This document shows positions 20,653 through 31,242 of a stretch of 64,000 nucleotides of DNA, in pieces (positions within the stretch are counted from its first letter, which is position 1; each line of letters starts with the position of its first letter). Both the position numbers and the translations under genes were made by a program. Location of the stretch: contig JACEEZ010016190.1 of NCBI GenBank assembly GCA_016584305.1, positions 392,501 to 456,500 on the forward strand, in the 5' to 3' direction. This DNA comes from Chionoecetes opilio. Taxonomy: Eukaryota; Arthropoda; Malacostraca; Decapoda; Majidae. Below the pieces are notes generated by a model that worked only from the letters and a program-made list of their open reading frames with translations, had not been told where the DNA came from and did not search any database.

Positions 20653-23600
20653 TAGGGTGGCACTTAAAAATTGATTTTTTATTTTTAATGCGTGCGGGTG
20701 GTTTTCTGGTTACATTCCCGTAAAAAATAACGTATGCAAATTTGTTTTGAAAAATATTAATATTTAAAGGTCGCGAATCGAGGTAAAAGTTGAGATTTTT
20801 GGGGCAAATTTCAAGATTATCAAATTCGTTTATGACGTTGTTGTTACACTATAATTGGATGATTAAAAGGCATTTCTTAGTCATTTTCATATTGTTTATT
20901 GGTATTTCACTCAGTTTTGGTCACACCGGAATGCTGGTCTACTCCAGGTCCCCCTCTCTTGCAGAGTATTAGCCCCTCATCGGGGGGGGGGGGGGATCAT
21001 GGGCAGTGGGCACCCATCTCTCACTCTATGTGGCCTGGTTAGCAGTCGCAGTCGACTTGCGGGCGTCGGGGTACCGCTTCCTGTGGTCCTCAACGACCTG
21101 CAGGAGGAACTGGCGCTGTTCCTCGTCCTTCGTGAGGGCCTGGTTGTAGGCCTGCATCAGCGCCACACCGCGCTCGGCGAAGTCATTCACCACCCGCAGC
21201 TCCCGGACTACACGAGCGGCGGCTTGATAGCTGCTGTCCTCCTCCCAGTCGGCTGGATCCTTGTTGAGGAACCCCGCCTCCAGGTCGAGGATCTTGAAGA
21301 GCTGCTTGGACGACGGCGTGACGAAGCTCGCCACCGTCTTGGTCGCGAGAGCGGCGCTCTTGATGTCCACTGCGGACTTGCGGGGCGGGTCCTCGTCCTC
21401 CTCCTCCTCCTCCTGCAAGTCTATGGCCTGGACCATGTCTCGCTTGACCCCGAGGGGAAGGTCGGGGTCGAAGAGTGCCAGAGCCACCAGCCGCTCGCTC
21501 AAGTACCACAGGTGGCGGCCGAAGACCGGGACTGTCGCCTTCGACAGCTCCTTGTCGGGGTAGGCGCGGAGCGCGTTCACGAAGGCCAGGTCCAGCGCCG
21601 GCGCAGCAGCGGCGAGTGGAGTCCGGAACCAGGCGGCGGCGTACGTGCGGACGACGAACAGCGCACAGCGCCTGATGCCCTGGGCCTCGGCTGCCGTCAG
21701 CCGGAACTGCTCCCTGAAGAGGAAGACCTTCACAGCGTAGATGCCCTTTGCCATCCACCTGGCCCGGTGGAGCGGTCCGGGGCGGGAGAAGCGGATGCCG
21801 CGCTTCGGAACTCCGCCGAGAGCAATTACGCAGAGCTCCAGAAGTTCCCGGTAGTCGGCCCGGGGCTGGGCGTGGTCGAGGAAGCGGCGGAAGTTGACCA
21901 GCAGCTCGTCCCGCTCCGGAACGTCATCGGCGGTGAACGGCTCCGGCGTGGTCCTGTCGATGAACTCCCACCCGCCTTGGAACCTCTTGAACAGCTGGAT
22001 GTCGGGGCCGCTCGAGACTCCAAGGCAGGTGGAGAAGGCCTTCTCCAGGACCAGCTCGTACACGTGGTGCCGGCAGGCCAGGTGGAGGACGGGCCGATCC
22101 AGCTTCTGCTCGATGAGGGTACAAGCCCCGTTCACCAGCCCGCTGTTCACCGCCGTGGTGTCGAAGCTGAGACCGCGGACCCGCTCCTCCAGCTCCCAGT
22201 CCTCCAGCGCTGTGAGCACGGCCTGAGCGCAGTCCTGTGCTCGGCCGGACGGGAGCTTGGGGACGGTGAGGAGCTTGACCACTCCGCCCCCCGACACCAG
22301 GACCGGGAGCCGGTCGACGCTCCCTCCCCCGCCATCGCTCTCCGGGACGATCTTTCCGTCCCAGTGGACGATGAGAACGGCGTCGGGGTTGAACGCGGCC
22401 TTGATCTCCTTGGCAGCCTCCTCTCGGAACTTCATCCGAGCGCGCCTGAAGGATTCGCGGTTCAGCACCAGCTCAGCGGGGTCGTGTCCTAAGTTCCGTG
22501 CTGCAGCTGACAACACGTGAACCGCATTGCGGTTGGACACCTTGGTCCGGTCGAGCGCGGCGGCCAGTTCACTGTTGAGGACGGACTTTCGCACGCTCGC
22601 CCGCATGCGCTTCGGAGTATGTGCCGACGTTGAGGGCCTCTCGTCGTCGCCATCGTTGAAGACGTTCCCTTCGTGTGCGCGCCGCAACGGCCGGGTAGGA
22701 CTGTTGCCGGCACTGGCACTGGAGTCGGAAGAACTGCCCGCGGAAGAACTTCCCGAAAGCACAACGGACCGGTCAAGCTCAAGGCACACTTTCGCCTCCG
22801 CTTCCGCCCGCCGGCGATTCGTTGACTCCAACTTCTCCTTGACCTTCTTCTCTTTGACAGCAAGGGACATGTCTCGAGAACCGAGAGAACCGCGGGGCTC
22901 GTCCTCCCTTTGGGCCAGCAGGAAGGACCGGTCCTCTTCCTCTGTGAGGAGTGTAAGCGCATCTTGGTGCGCGATGTCGAAGAGGCGACGCAGGGATGCG
23001 ACGAATGCCTCTTCCCTCGCCACCTGGGTCGGCCCGCGCTTCGACTTGCTCTTCTTCAAGGAGACCCACTCATCGTAGAGTCGGATGAGTTTGTCGCGCG
23101 CCCGGTGGGCTGCCTGGACTGGAATGCGTGCCCGGGCCCAGAATGCGAGTACCTCATCGATCACCTTGGCCGCCGCGGGCTTCTTCTCGTGCTTCAGTTC
23201 CAAATGAAGGTGCAGGAACAGACGGAGAGCTTGTCCTCGTGTTGGGAGTCGGCTTCCCGTAAGTTCGTTCAGTGTACTATGTACAAGGTACACAGTCGTG
23301 TTTGACCTAGTCGTCGCCATCGCAACTCTGGGGAAACAGGAGAGGGGAAGGCTATTATTAGTCAATTATATAAAAATTTTATGTAATGCGTCAAAAGAAG
23401 AAATATGTCAAATGGATGAGGATGATTGGAAATTCCCTGAGGAACAGCACTTTCTGGGCAACAAAAATGTATCAGAGCGAATAAAAAACGAACCAAACTG
23501 TTATAGAGGCGTTGGTAAACAGTTTCTAAGAGCCCACGGTGCCAACCGACACTCCTTTCCGGTCGAAACGTGCACTAAGACTGAGCCAACCAACGGGCAA

Positions 23601-23958
23601 AATACGGCCCCGGAACGCGGGCTAACGAGTTTTTGCCTGTTTTGGCCTGACCTGGCCTGGCTCCGATCGACCGGAAGTGGTGTAATAAACAATTGTTAGA
23701 CAAAAAAAAGCCAAAATACGTCGGAAATGCAATTTAATGATGGAAAATGTTGTTCGAAATATGTTTAAAGTAAATTTGAAAAAGTTGATTTTTTCCCGAA
23801 AAATGTCAACTTTGACCTCAATTCGCGACCTCTAAATATTAATATTTTTTTAAATCCTTTTGCACACATTATTTTGTACGGGAATGAAACCAGAAAACCA
23901 CCCGCACACCTAAAAATCGGATAAAATAAAATTCACTATATGGCTAAGTGCCACCCTA
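20653..23958 (-). mobile_element. hAT-1 transposon, copy 3, complete
   Basis: A 3306-bp element with the same ends as copy 2 and a perfect 8-bp target duplication ATATACAT (20645-20652 and 23959-23966). Read side by side with copy 2, only scattered single-base differences and one codon-length indel appear, so the two insertions are young. The target is a TA microsatellite. Confidence 0.95.
21026..23320 (-). CDS. hAT-1 transposase, intact (764 aa)
   Basis: Same protein as at 12076-14367, with one extra Glu (DWEEDSS against DWEDSS) and a single visible substitution (KLDRPVL against KLDQPVL). The longer frame starts at 23365 (779 aa). I again prefer the Met at 23320, just downstream of the pyrimidine tract and CAG. 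All candidate catalytic features are kept: HWDGK, SFDTT, ACRHHVYEL, HRARWMAK and HLWYLSERL. The 3' UTR carries AATAAA at 20895-20900 on the minus strand. Two unbroken copies in one window imply recent or current activity, though expression and mobility cannot be judged from sequence. Confidence 0.88.
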   Translation of the reverse strand: MATTRSNTTVYLVHSTLNELTGSRLPTRGQALRLFLHLHLELKHEKKPAAAKVIDEVLAFWARARIPVQAAHRARDKLIRLYDEWVSLKKSKSKRGPTQVAREEAFVASLRRLFDIAHQDALTLLTEEEDRSFLLAQREDEPRGSLGSRDMSLAVKEKKVKEKLESTNRRRAEAEAKVCLELDRSVVLSGSSSAGSSSDSSASAGNSPTRPLRRAHEGNVFNDGDDERPSTSAHTPKRMRASVRKSVLNSELAAALDRTKVSNRNAVHVLSAAARNLGHDPAELVLNRESFRRARMKFREEAAKEIKAAFNPDAVLIVHWDGKIVPESDGGGGSVDRLPVLVSGGGVVKLLTVPKLPSGRAQDCAQAVLTALEDWELEERVRGLSFDTTAVNSGLVNGACTLIEQKLDRPVLHLACRHHVYELVLEKAFSTCLGVSSGPDIQLFKRFQGGWEFIDRTTPEPFTADDVPERDELLVNFRRFLDHAQPRADYRELLELCVIALGGVPKRGIRFSRPGPLHRARWMAKGIYAVKVFLFREQFRLTAAEAQGIRRCALFVVRTYAAAWFRTPLAAAAPALDLAFVNALRAYPDKELSKATVPVFGRHLWYLSERLVALALFDPDLPLGVKRDMVQAIDLQEEEEEDEDPPRKSAVDIKSAALATKTVASFVTPSSKQLFKILDLEAGFLNKDPADWEEDSSYQAAARVVRELRVVNDFAERGVALMQAYNQALTKDEEQRQFLLQVVEDHRKRYPDARKSTATANQAT

Positions 23959-24003
<45 letters not shown>

Positions 24004-24012
24004 CATATATAC

Positions 24013-24043
<31 letters not shown>

Positions 24044-24048
24044 CATAC

Positions 24049-24137
<89 letters not shown>

Positions 24138-24190
24138 CATATATATATATTTATATATATATTTATTTATTTATTTATATATTTATTTAC
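23959..24190. repeat. TA/CATATA microsatellite
   Basis: Continuation of the array split by hAT-1 copy 3, passing into TTTA repeats near 24155-24185. Confidence 0.95.
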
Positions 24191-24607
24191 AGTGGAGTCG
24201 ACCCTAGCGCATCTGCCCTTATGTTAAAAGGAAAGGCGTATGATATTATAGAGACAGGATGGTATGACAGCAGAGTGGTATATGAAGGTGGATGGATAGG
24301 TACAGGAAGGAAAATAGGAAGGAAATCCTGCTAATTCGAGTGTATGAAAAGGTTGACCAAAAATATCTGGTTAATTTTATAGTTCATAATTTTGTATGTT
24401 TTGTATGGCCTGCAAATTATTTAAATGTTGAAATGGATCTCGATTACAAATCTTCAATCTTCATTCATCTCGTTCTTCATGGCTGTTCCACCATGTAAAT
24501 CCAATGCGGAATTTTTTTGTGTTAATAAAAAATAAACGAAGTCCAAAGTGATTTGTGGTTCTCTTCATCATATTACTGGATAACGACAAAAATATTTTGG
24601 CTTGTAC
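24191..24607. other. Unassigned sequence
   Basis: No supported gene. CAGTGGAGTCGACCCTAGCG at 24191 looks like the outer end of a Tigger/pogo-type repeat, but no partner end was found. Confidence 0.4.
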
Positions 24608-24973
24608 TTAGAGCATATTGCATAATTAGTAATGTTTTATGGGTGTTGAACAGTCCATGGCCCGTACCGAGAGTCATGATGAAGTTTGAGCGACGACCTT
24701 CGTTGACAGGAAGGGTACCATGAAAGGGATATTTTTCGGAACGAAGAGCAGCGACGTAGGTCGGCACAAAGACACGGTCACCTTCGTGTCTTTGACGACC
24801 GTCGTCGCTGCTCTTCATAACGAAAAATATCCCTTTTATGGTACCCTTCCTGTCAACGAAGGTTGTCGCTCGCCCTTCAGCATGACTCTCGATACAGGCC
24901 CATCAGTCTTTAGCGGCTAATGGTCTGTGCAACACCTCTAAAAACATTACTGTATCTGCAATATGCTTAGAAA
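24608..24973. repeat. Foldback element, arms about 180 bp
   Basis: GACAGGAAGGGTACCATGAA on the left and TTTATGGTACCCTTCCTGTC on the right are reverse complements. The pairing extends outward through CGAGAGTCATG and GGTGTTG to CATATTGCA, and inward to AGCAGCGACG. The centre is near 24780 and no loop gene exists. Confidence 0.88.
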
Positions 24974-25756
24974 GTGTAACCGTAAATATTCCTCAATCAG
25001 TTAATATAACAGCGGCAAATGGTCATATGCCCTACGGCGGGCCGCTGGGAGCGGCCCGCCGGTGAGCCTCTGAGCAAATCCCCAGCGGCCCTACGTCGTA
25101 CACTTCCGTCGGGCCGCCGGTAAGACATACGGAGGGCCTCCGGAGGCCCTCCGTCTTTGTGTTTGCTGGGTAATCAATCGGGAAAATTGCACGATTAATG
25201 ATTTCATTTATTTATTTAACGCTAATTTATGCATGGTGGTAATTCATTTGTCAGAAAACAAAATATATCAATGGAAAGCTAATAAAATTCCGCTTCTATT
25301 GATGTGTTTCATGTAAAAAGTTGACTCGCAAAGTTTTAAGTGGCGAAAAGTTTAAGTGAATATTTCTTCAGTCTCGTAATGGCATTTCTTTAGCGTGTTT
25401 TACTGTTTTTTATTTGATAACATTATAGAACAAACATTTACGAACATTACAGTATTATCATATATACTGATAAACCATAGTCTATTATGATAGTCATATG
25501 CAGCAAGTGAATGAGCCAGCAGACTGGTTACACCTGCCACACGGTGGCGGTTGATCTCACGTGCACCACAGGGCACCCCGGAGTGAGGTATCTTGTTGTA
25601 GAGAAAAAATCGGCCGCTTTTTTAAACATGGACTAGGGAGAGTCTAACGTGGAGCTTCCATGTTAGACTCAAGTAGTACCAATGCCAAGAACGCGTGCTT
25701 TAGACGCCAGCAGCGAAAGCAAACATGGTCCTATGTTGATCCACGACTGCGCTTGG
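24974..25756. other. Intergenic sequence with a GC-hairpin element (25020-25175)
   Basis: At 25035-25061 is a 12-bp stem with a GGG loop (CGGCGGGCCGCT paired with AGCGGCCCGCCG). At 25130-25153 is a perfect 24-bp palindrome made of CGGAGGGCCTCC and its complement. The block ends GTGTTTGCTGGG, a terminus shared with 28521 and 36655. The rest (25176-25756) shows no gene. Confidence 0.6.
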
Positions 25757-26898
25757 GTTGGCAGCCCTGGGCAGGAAGCCAGCAACAAAGGTAGTTGGGC
25801 CAGCAACGACGATCTCTCCGAACTTCGTTTCCTAACGACGAAAGCTACAAAGCCTCCCTTTTCGGTCGTTAACGTGTCGGAAGGCGCTGACTGGCTAAGG
25901 GAGAATGACGTCATAAAGCGGTCATCACCCACCACCAATAAATAAACAGTTTTTAAAACTTCTCGACCAATAACAAGTCAGAAAGAATTTTTCCCGGGGA
26001 AGAATGGCATGCCAGACGGCCTCTCCCCCCCTTGCCCCCGTCATCTCAAATAATTCTCGTTTATTGGAAATGTTTGCTTTTAAGGAGTTTAAGTATCAGA
26101 AAGTAAGTGTATAAGTAAGGAGCCTGGCTAGTTTTTTGGGGTAGAAGGTGAGTGTGTGGGGGTTTGAAATAGTGAATTTTGGTATGGGGGGCCCCGCGGC
26201 AAGGCCTTCCTCACTCTGCCTCGCCATCAGTACCTACAAACATTTTTAAAACCCCCTTTTTTAAGGTGACCCCCACGGTGCTACATTGATTTAGAAATGA
26301 CAAGTAATATAAACATCTCACCCTAATCACAAATTTTATAATAACGAGTAATAAGGGGGTTTTAAACCGCCCAAACCCCCAGTGGCGGAGGAGTGGCGGT
26401 CCACGGGCCGCCACTCAAAAAATTTGAGTAAAAACCCGCAGTTATCCGCCTCACCTGTGCCTTCTGAAGAGACAGTCAGCTCCCACGCCTGTGGTAGCAC
26501 CAGGGAATAGGGTCCTCAAGGGGTTCTCGCCCCCCCTCTAAATATTTCCCAAAAAAAAATCTATCTCCCCTTTGTGAAGTGGGTTGATATCCACCCCGGG
26601 GTTCATGCTGTGGCTGTGGGCCAAGGGCCCGGGGCCAGACGGATGAGTTTTTGCTTGTATTTCATCTCTTTATCAAATAATGAATAATACCACCAAAGGA
26701 ACAAAGTCACATTTACCTATAAAAAAAATATTCATAGCATACCAAGCAATAATGAGCATGTTTGGGGATTCCCACCTCTGCAATACCGGTTTTAGCAGTC
26801 GTTGGCCAGTGTGCACGTTTAAAGACGAAATCCGAAAATTTCCCCGGTTTGGGTTCCGCGTTGACAACGAAACCAAAAAAGGTCTTTTAAATGTTTTT
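25757..26898. repeat. 1.2-kb repeat, tandem unit 1
   Basis: Starts near GGCAGCCCTGGGCAGGAAGC and runs to GGTTCTGGCCTGGGCAGGAA at 26899, where unit 2 begins. Shared landmarks are ACAAAGCCTCCC, CTTCTCGACCAAT, AATGGCATGCCAGAC, GGCCCCGCGGCAAGGCC, CGTTGGCCAGTGTGCACG. This unit has extra homopolymer bases compared with unit 2. Small frames inside are not conserved between units, so I do not call genes. Confidence 0.85.
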
Positions 26899-28135
26899 TG
26901 GGTTCTGGCCTGGGCAGGAACCCCGAAAAAGGTAGTTGCGCCAGCAACGACCATCTCTCTGAACTTTTTTTTCCTAACGACGAAGCTACAAAGCCTCCCT
27001 TTCGGTCGTTAACGCGTCGGAAGGCGTTTGACTGGCTAAGGCGAGTAATGACGTCATTAAGCGCGTCATCAGTCACAGCCAATGACAAACAGTTTTTAAA
27101 ACTTCTCGACCAATCACAAGTCAGCGAGACATATTTCCGGGCAAGAATGGCATGCCAGACTGCCTCTCCCCGCCTTCTTGCCCCGTCATCTCAACTAATT
27201 CTCGTTTTATTCGGAATGCTTGCGTTTTAAGGAGTTTTAATGTATCAGATAGTAAGATGTATAAGTAAGGGGGCCTGTGGTTGCTAGTGTTTGGTGGTAA
27301 AAGGGTGTGTGTGTGGGTTAAAATAGTTAATATTTGTGTTATGGAGAGGCCCCGCGGCAAGGCCTCTCCGTCACTCTGCCCCGTCATCAGTCCCCTTTAT
27401 ATAACATCTTTAAATCCCCCTTATTTAAGGTGACACACGGTGCTCATTGATTAGATAATGACAAGGGTAAAATTTTTTATAACATCTCACCATAATCACT
27501 AAGTTGTATAATAACGAGTAATAAGACGTTTAAGCCTGCCCAAACCTTACAGTGGCGGAGGAGCTGGGGGCTCCAGCCGCCACACTCAACAGTTTTGAGT
27601 AAAAACCCGCAGTTATCCGCCTCACCTGTGCCTTCCTGAAGAAGACAGTCAGCTCCCACGTCTGTGATAGCACCATAGGATATCACCAGGGATCATAGGA
27701 TTCCTCAAGGGGTTCTCGCTCCCCTACTAAATATTACCAAAGACATCTACCTCCCTTGGTGAAGTTGGTGTTGATATCCACCTCACGGGCTTCATCCTGC
27801 TGCTGCTGCGCTTCCCAAGGCCGCGCTGCCAGACGTAGATGAGTCCCTTGCTTGTATTTCATCTCTTTACTTTATATATATGAATAATATCCATCCCAAT
27901 GCAATCATATGTCTAATTCACCTATTAAAAAGATATTTCATAGCATACAAGCAATAATGAGCTGCCTGGAGACTTCCCACCTCTGCTAATAATGGTCTTG
28001 AGCAGTCGTTGGCCAGTGTGCACGTTAACGACGAAATCGACGATTTTTCCGCGCTGTGGGTTCCGTCGTTGGACTAACGACCAAAAAAAGGTCTTTAAGT
28101 GTTTTGTGGCTTCTGGCCCTGAACCAGGGAGATTA
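26899..28135. repeat. 1.2-kb repeat, tandem unit 2
   Basis: Second direct copy. Spacing between equal landmarks is 1142 bp at the front and 1207 bp at the back. Partial copies lie at 36798-37110 and 63643-64000, and a degraded one at about 60385-60590. It may be a dispersed transposon relic or the edge of a satellite. Confidence 0.85.
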
Positions 28136-28164
28136 TATATTGGGGGACGGAGAGCGGAAGAGGC

Positions 28165-28399
28165 AAATTTAGTGAAAGAAGTCTGAGATTAAAAGTGTTT
28201 TTTTGTTTTGTTTTATTTTTTTCAGAGATTGGACAGGGGAAGAAGGACTCCGTAGAGCGGAGGGACCTACAGGTTCGGATCCCACGAAAAACTGTAGGTC
28301 CCTCCGCTCTACGGAGTCTTTCTTCCCCTGTCCAATCTCTGAAAAAAATAAAACAAAACAAAAAAACACTTTTAATCTCAGACTTCTTTCACTAAATTT
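28165..28399. repeat. Near-perfect 235-bp hairpin
   Basis: Arms of about 106 bp differ by one visible base (AAGAAGGACT against AAGAAAGACT). They run from AAATTTAGTGAAAGAAG to GGAGGGACCTACAG around a spacer of roughly 20 nt that includes GGATCC. Confidence 0.93.
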
Positions 28400-28516
28400 T
28401 TCACAATTTCCTTCCTCCTGTTTGTATATGTTGGAACGCGGGAGATGTAGTGGAGAAATGACGCCAGCCGTCCGTGCGGGGTGCCGAGGAGTATCAGGGT
28501 GTGCGCGCGTACATGA

Positions 28517-29105
28517 CCCCAGCAAACATTGTCATGACGGGCCGGCATCAAATTAGTGTCGGCAAATCACAAACGGCATATTGGCATTGAGTCGGCAAAC
28601 CGTAATGAAGTTATCGGCCTGGCTGCGGACCGACAACTTGTGCGTACATGTTTGCACCCCGGGCCTGTGTCGGTTACGTTACGTTTCTGTGTCAGATCTG
28701 TGTCGGCAAACCGTAACCAAACTATTGCCACTACTGAGCCACAAACGGGCCGACATAGCATCTATATCGTGCCATAAGCGGGCCAACACAGCAACTGCAT
28801 CGTGCCACAAGCAAGCCGATTTAGCATCCAAATAATGCCATAAGCGGGCCAACACAGCAACTGCATCGTGCCACAAGCAAGCCGATTTAGCATCCAAATA
28901 ATGCCATAAGCGGGCCTACACAGCAACTGAATCGTGCCACAAGCAGGCCGATTTAGCATCCAAATAGTGCCACAAGCAGGCCGACTTAGCATTTGAATAG
29001 TGCCACAAGCAGGCCTACTTAGCATTTGAATAGTGCCACAAGTGGGCCCATATAGCAGCTGAATAGTGCCACAAGCAGGCCGATAAAGCAGCTGAATCGC
29101 TTTAC
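28517..29105. repeat. Minisatellite element with CCCCAGCAAACAT terminus
   Basis: Starts CCCCAGCAAACATTG. From about 28735 it becomes a tandem array of about 34-bp units in two alternating forms (GCCGATTTAGCATCCAAATA and GCCAACACAGCAACTGCATC), each followed by GTGCCACAAGC or TGCCATAAGC. About 11 units are present, giving a 68-bp higher-order repeat in the middle. Confidence 0.8.
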
Positions 29106-29117
29106 CGTTCCTAATGC

Positions 29118-29624
29118 CGGTGTAGCACGCCGACTAGTTACCCTGCCACGACTGCGCACGTACGACAGATGACATCACACAGGAAAACATTGACCACGCC
29201 TCCTGGACCAGAACATTATCGTCAGATTCGCTTATTTTACCTAAATGTCTACAAAACTTAACTCCAAACCTATCCAAAATTTAACCAAACCTAAATCAAA
29301 CCTAAACCAAACCTTAACTTAACCAAAATTTAACCATTTATTTTTATATGATAATAGCAAGGTATATTAGGTTACTTAAGTTTGATTAGGTTAAATTAAG
29401 GTTAAGTTAAGGCTTGGTTTAGATATGATTTAGGTTTGGTTAGGTTTAAGATAGGTTTGGGTTAAGTTTTGTAGACTTATTTAGGTTAAATAAGCGAATT
29501 TGATGATAATGTTCTGGTCCTGGAGGCGTGGCCAATGTTTTCCTGTGTGACGTCATCTGCAGCGTGTGCGTAGTCGTGGTAGGGTAGCTATCCGGGCAGG
29601 GCAGCTAGTCGGCGCGCTACACCG
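29118..29624. mobile_element. Foldback MITE, 507 bp
   Basis: Ends CGGTGTAGCACGCCGACTAG and CTAGTCGGCGCGCTACACCG are inverted repeats, with further pairing through CACACAGGAAAACATTG and CCAGAACATTATC. The loop is made of CCTAAACC/AGGTTTGG tracts. Arms are about 230 bp. No target duplication was identified. Confidence 0.85.
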
Positions 29625-30120
29625 CCCCACTTTTAAATGAACACAGATTTGTGAATGGAATAACCTGTTGCCAGGATTGAATGGTTTCTCAACTCTTACA
29701 GTATGAGCTAAGGACCAATAGGCCTATAGTGCAACAAAGAATAAAAATTATCACTATTACTTCAAATTAAGCCATAATCATCAGTCTTGGCTGCAGTATA
29801 TCAGTCGTGCCTGTGGTGAGGCAGGTCCTACAGCACGGCACGATCAGCAATCCAATGCAACAAGTGTGACCAATCTAATACCACACATCAGCCGATGCTA
29901 CAAGTATAAAATTAATGTATGAAATGAAACAAAAGTAAATTGATGTATATATATAGAATTTTCATAAAAAATATACTCACGTATGTTACAAAAGTGAAAA
30001 AAAAGTCCAGACAAATGTGGTAAAATTTCTATTAAGAACAGACAAATAACGAAATAAATAAACAAGAAATACATGAAATGAAATAAATAAATAATTAAAT
30101 AAATCAATAAAAGTAATACA
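29625..30120. other. Unassigned AT-rich sequence
   Basis: No supported gene. A short inverted motif GGTGAGGCAGGTCC / CAGCACGGCACGATC lies at 29815-29850. The sequence becomes AAATAAAT-rich before the microsatellite. Confidence 0.4.
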
Positions 30121-30303
30121 TTATAGATATAATATATTTATATATATATATATATATATATTATAATATATAATTATATATATAATATATATACTATATA
30201 ATAATATATATTATATATATATATTATATATATATATATTATATATAATACTACTATACTATATATAATATATATAATTATATATATGTAGTGATATAGA
30301 TAT

Positions 30304-30339
<36 letters not shown>

Positions 30340-30342
30340 CAA
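30121..30342. repeat. TA microsatellite
   Basis: Imperfect (TA)n. Confidence 0.93.
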
Positions 30343-31034
30343 TTTTACCCATAAACGTATAAGTTATAACAGGAAGACTCTTATGGCTCTTATGGGAGCT
30401 GTATCCTGCTCTGCACTATTCATGAAAACTATGTACTATATCTCGTACAAGTCCATTGAATATTGAGATGCTGCAAATCTAATGATGAAGCCGAGAATAA
30501 GAATAAAATGGGATAAGTATCATCGAATCGTCTAACCTCATAAGACATTATGGGAAAATCTGACGTTAACAGAAAGGAAAAGGGAAAATGTAGCTGAAAG
30601 GTTCTATCAATCTCTGTAATTAGGTTAGGTTAGTTAAAGAAAAAGATTACCGAAATGCATCAGAAAATTATCAGGTGTACCTAAAACACTGAGAACTATA
30701 CCAACCAGAGGTGTTAAAGTCTAACCCATAGAAATCGGATAAAATAATAGAATTCCCCACCATCTGTCAGATGTGTGCAGGGGCTGTCCTGTACAGCAAG
30801 CCACTGGTGTCCTCTTTGTTTCAGTAAAGATACCATGTGCCATGCTACCATGTTGGGCCTTCTTCACCAACTAAAAGCTTGATCACAAGCTGCTCTGAAA
30901 AAGAAAAACTAAGATTAGATTTTCATGATCCGATGCACTGTCATAAGTTTACATAGCTTTGCAGATTTTTATGTTCTATCGGCCAATAATTCTCACAAAA
31001 GAGATTGTTCAACCTGCAATCACTTCAATTACAC
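30343..31034. other. Unassigned sequence
   Basis: I see no gene or clear repeat structure here beyond a short AGGTTAGGTTAG at about 30620. Confidence 0.4.
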
Positions 31035-31242
31035 CTTACAATACAATATAGACCACAATCAGTGGCGTACCGAGGGGGGAGGCCATGCGGCCATGCCCCC
31101 CCCCCCCTTTTGCAAAGAAAAAAATATAACCAATATATATATATATAGATAGCGCCAATATTATAATATATATATATATATATATATTATTATATATATA
31201 GAGAGAGAAGGCAATACTTTCTCCATGAGGGAATCAAGATCT

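Noticed and set aside
20999..22492. Long plus-strand open frame (497 codons) opposite the hAT-1 transposase, also at 12049-13341
   Set aside because: It is the GC-rich antisense shadow of the transposase: it mirrors that gene's codons and shows no motif of its own.
28735..29105. CRISPR-like regular array
   Set aside because: Units are contiguous, with no unique spacers. It is a minisatellite in a eukaryotic repeat context.
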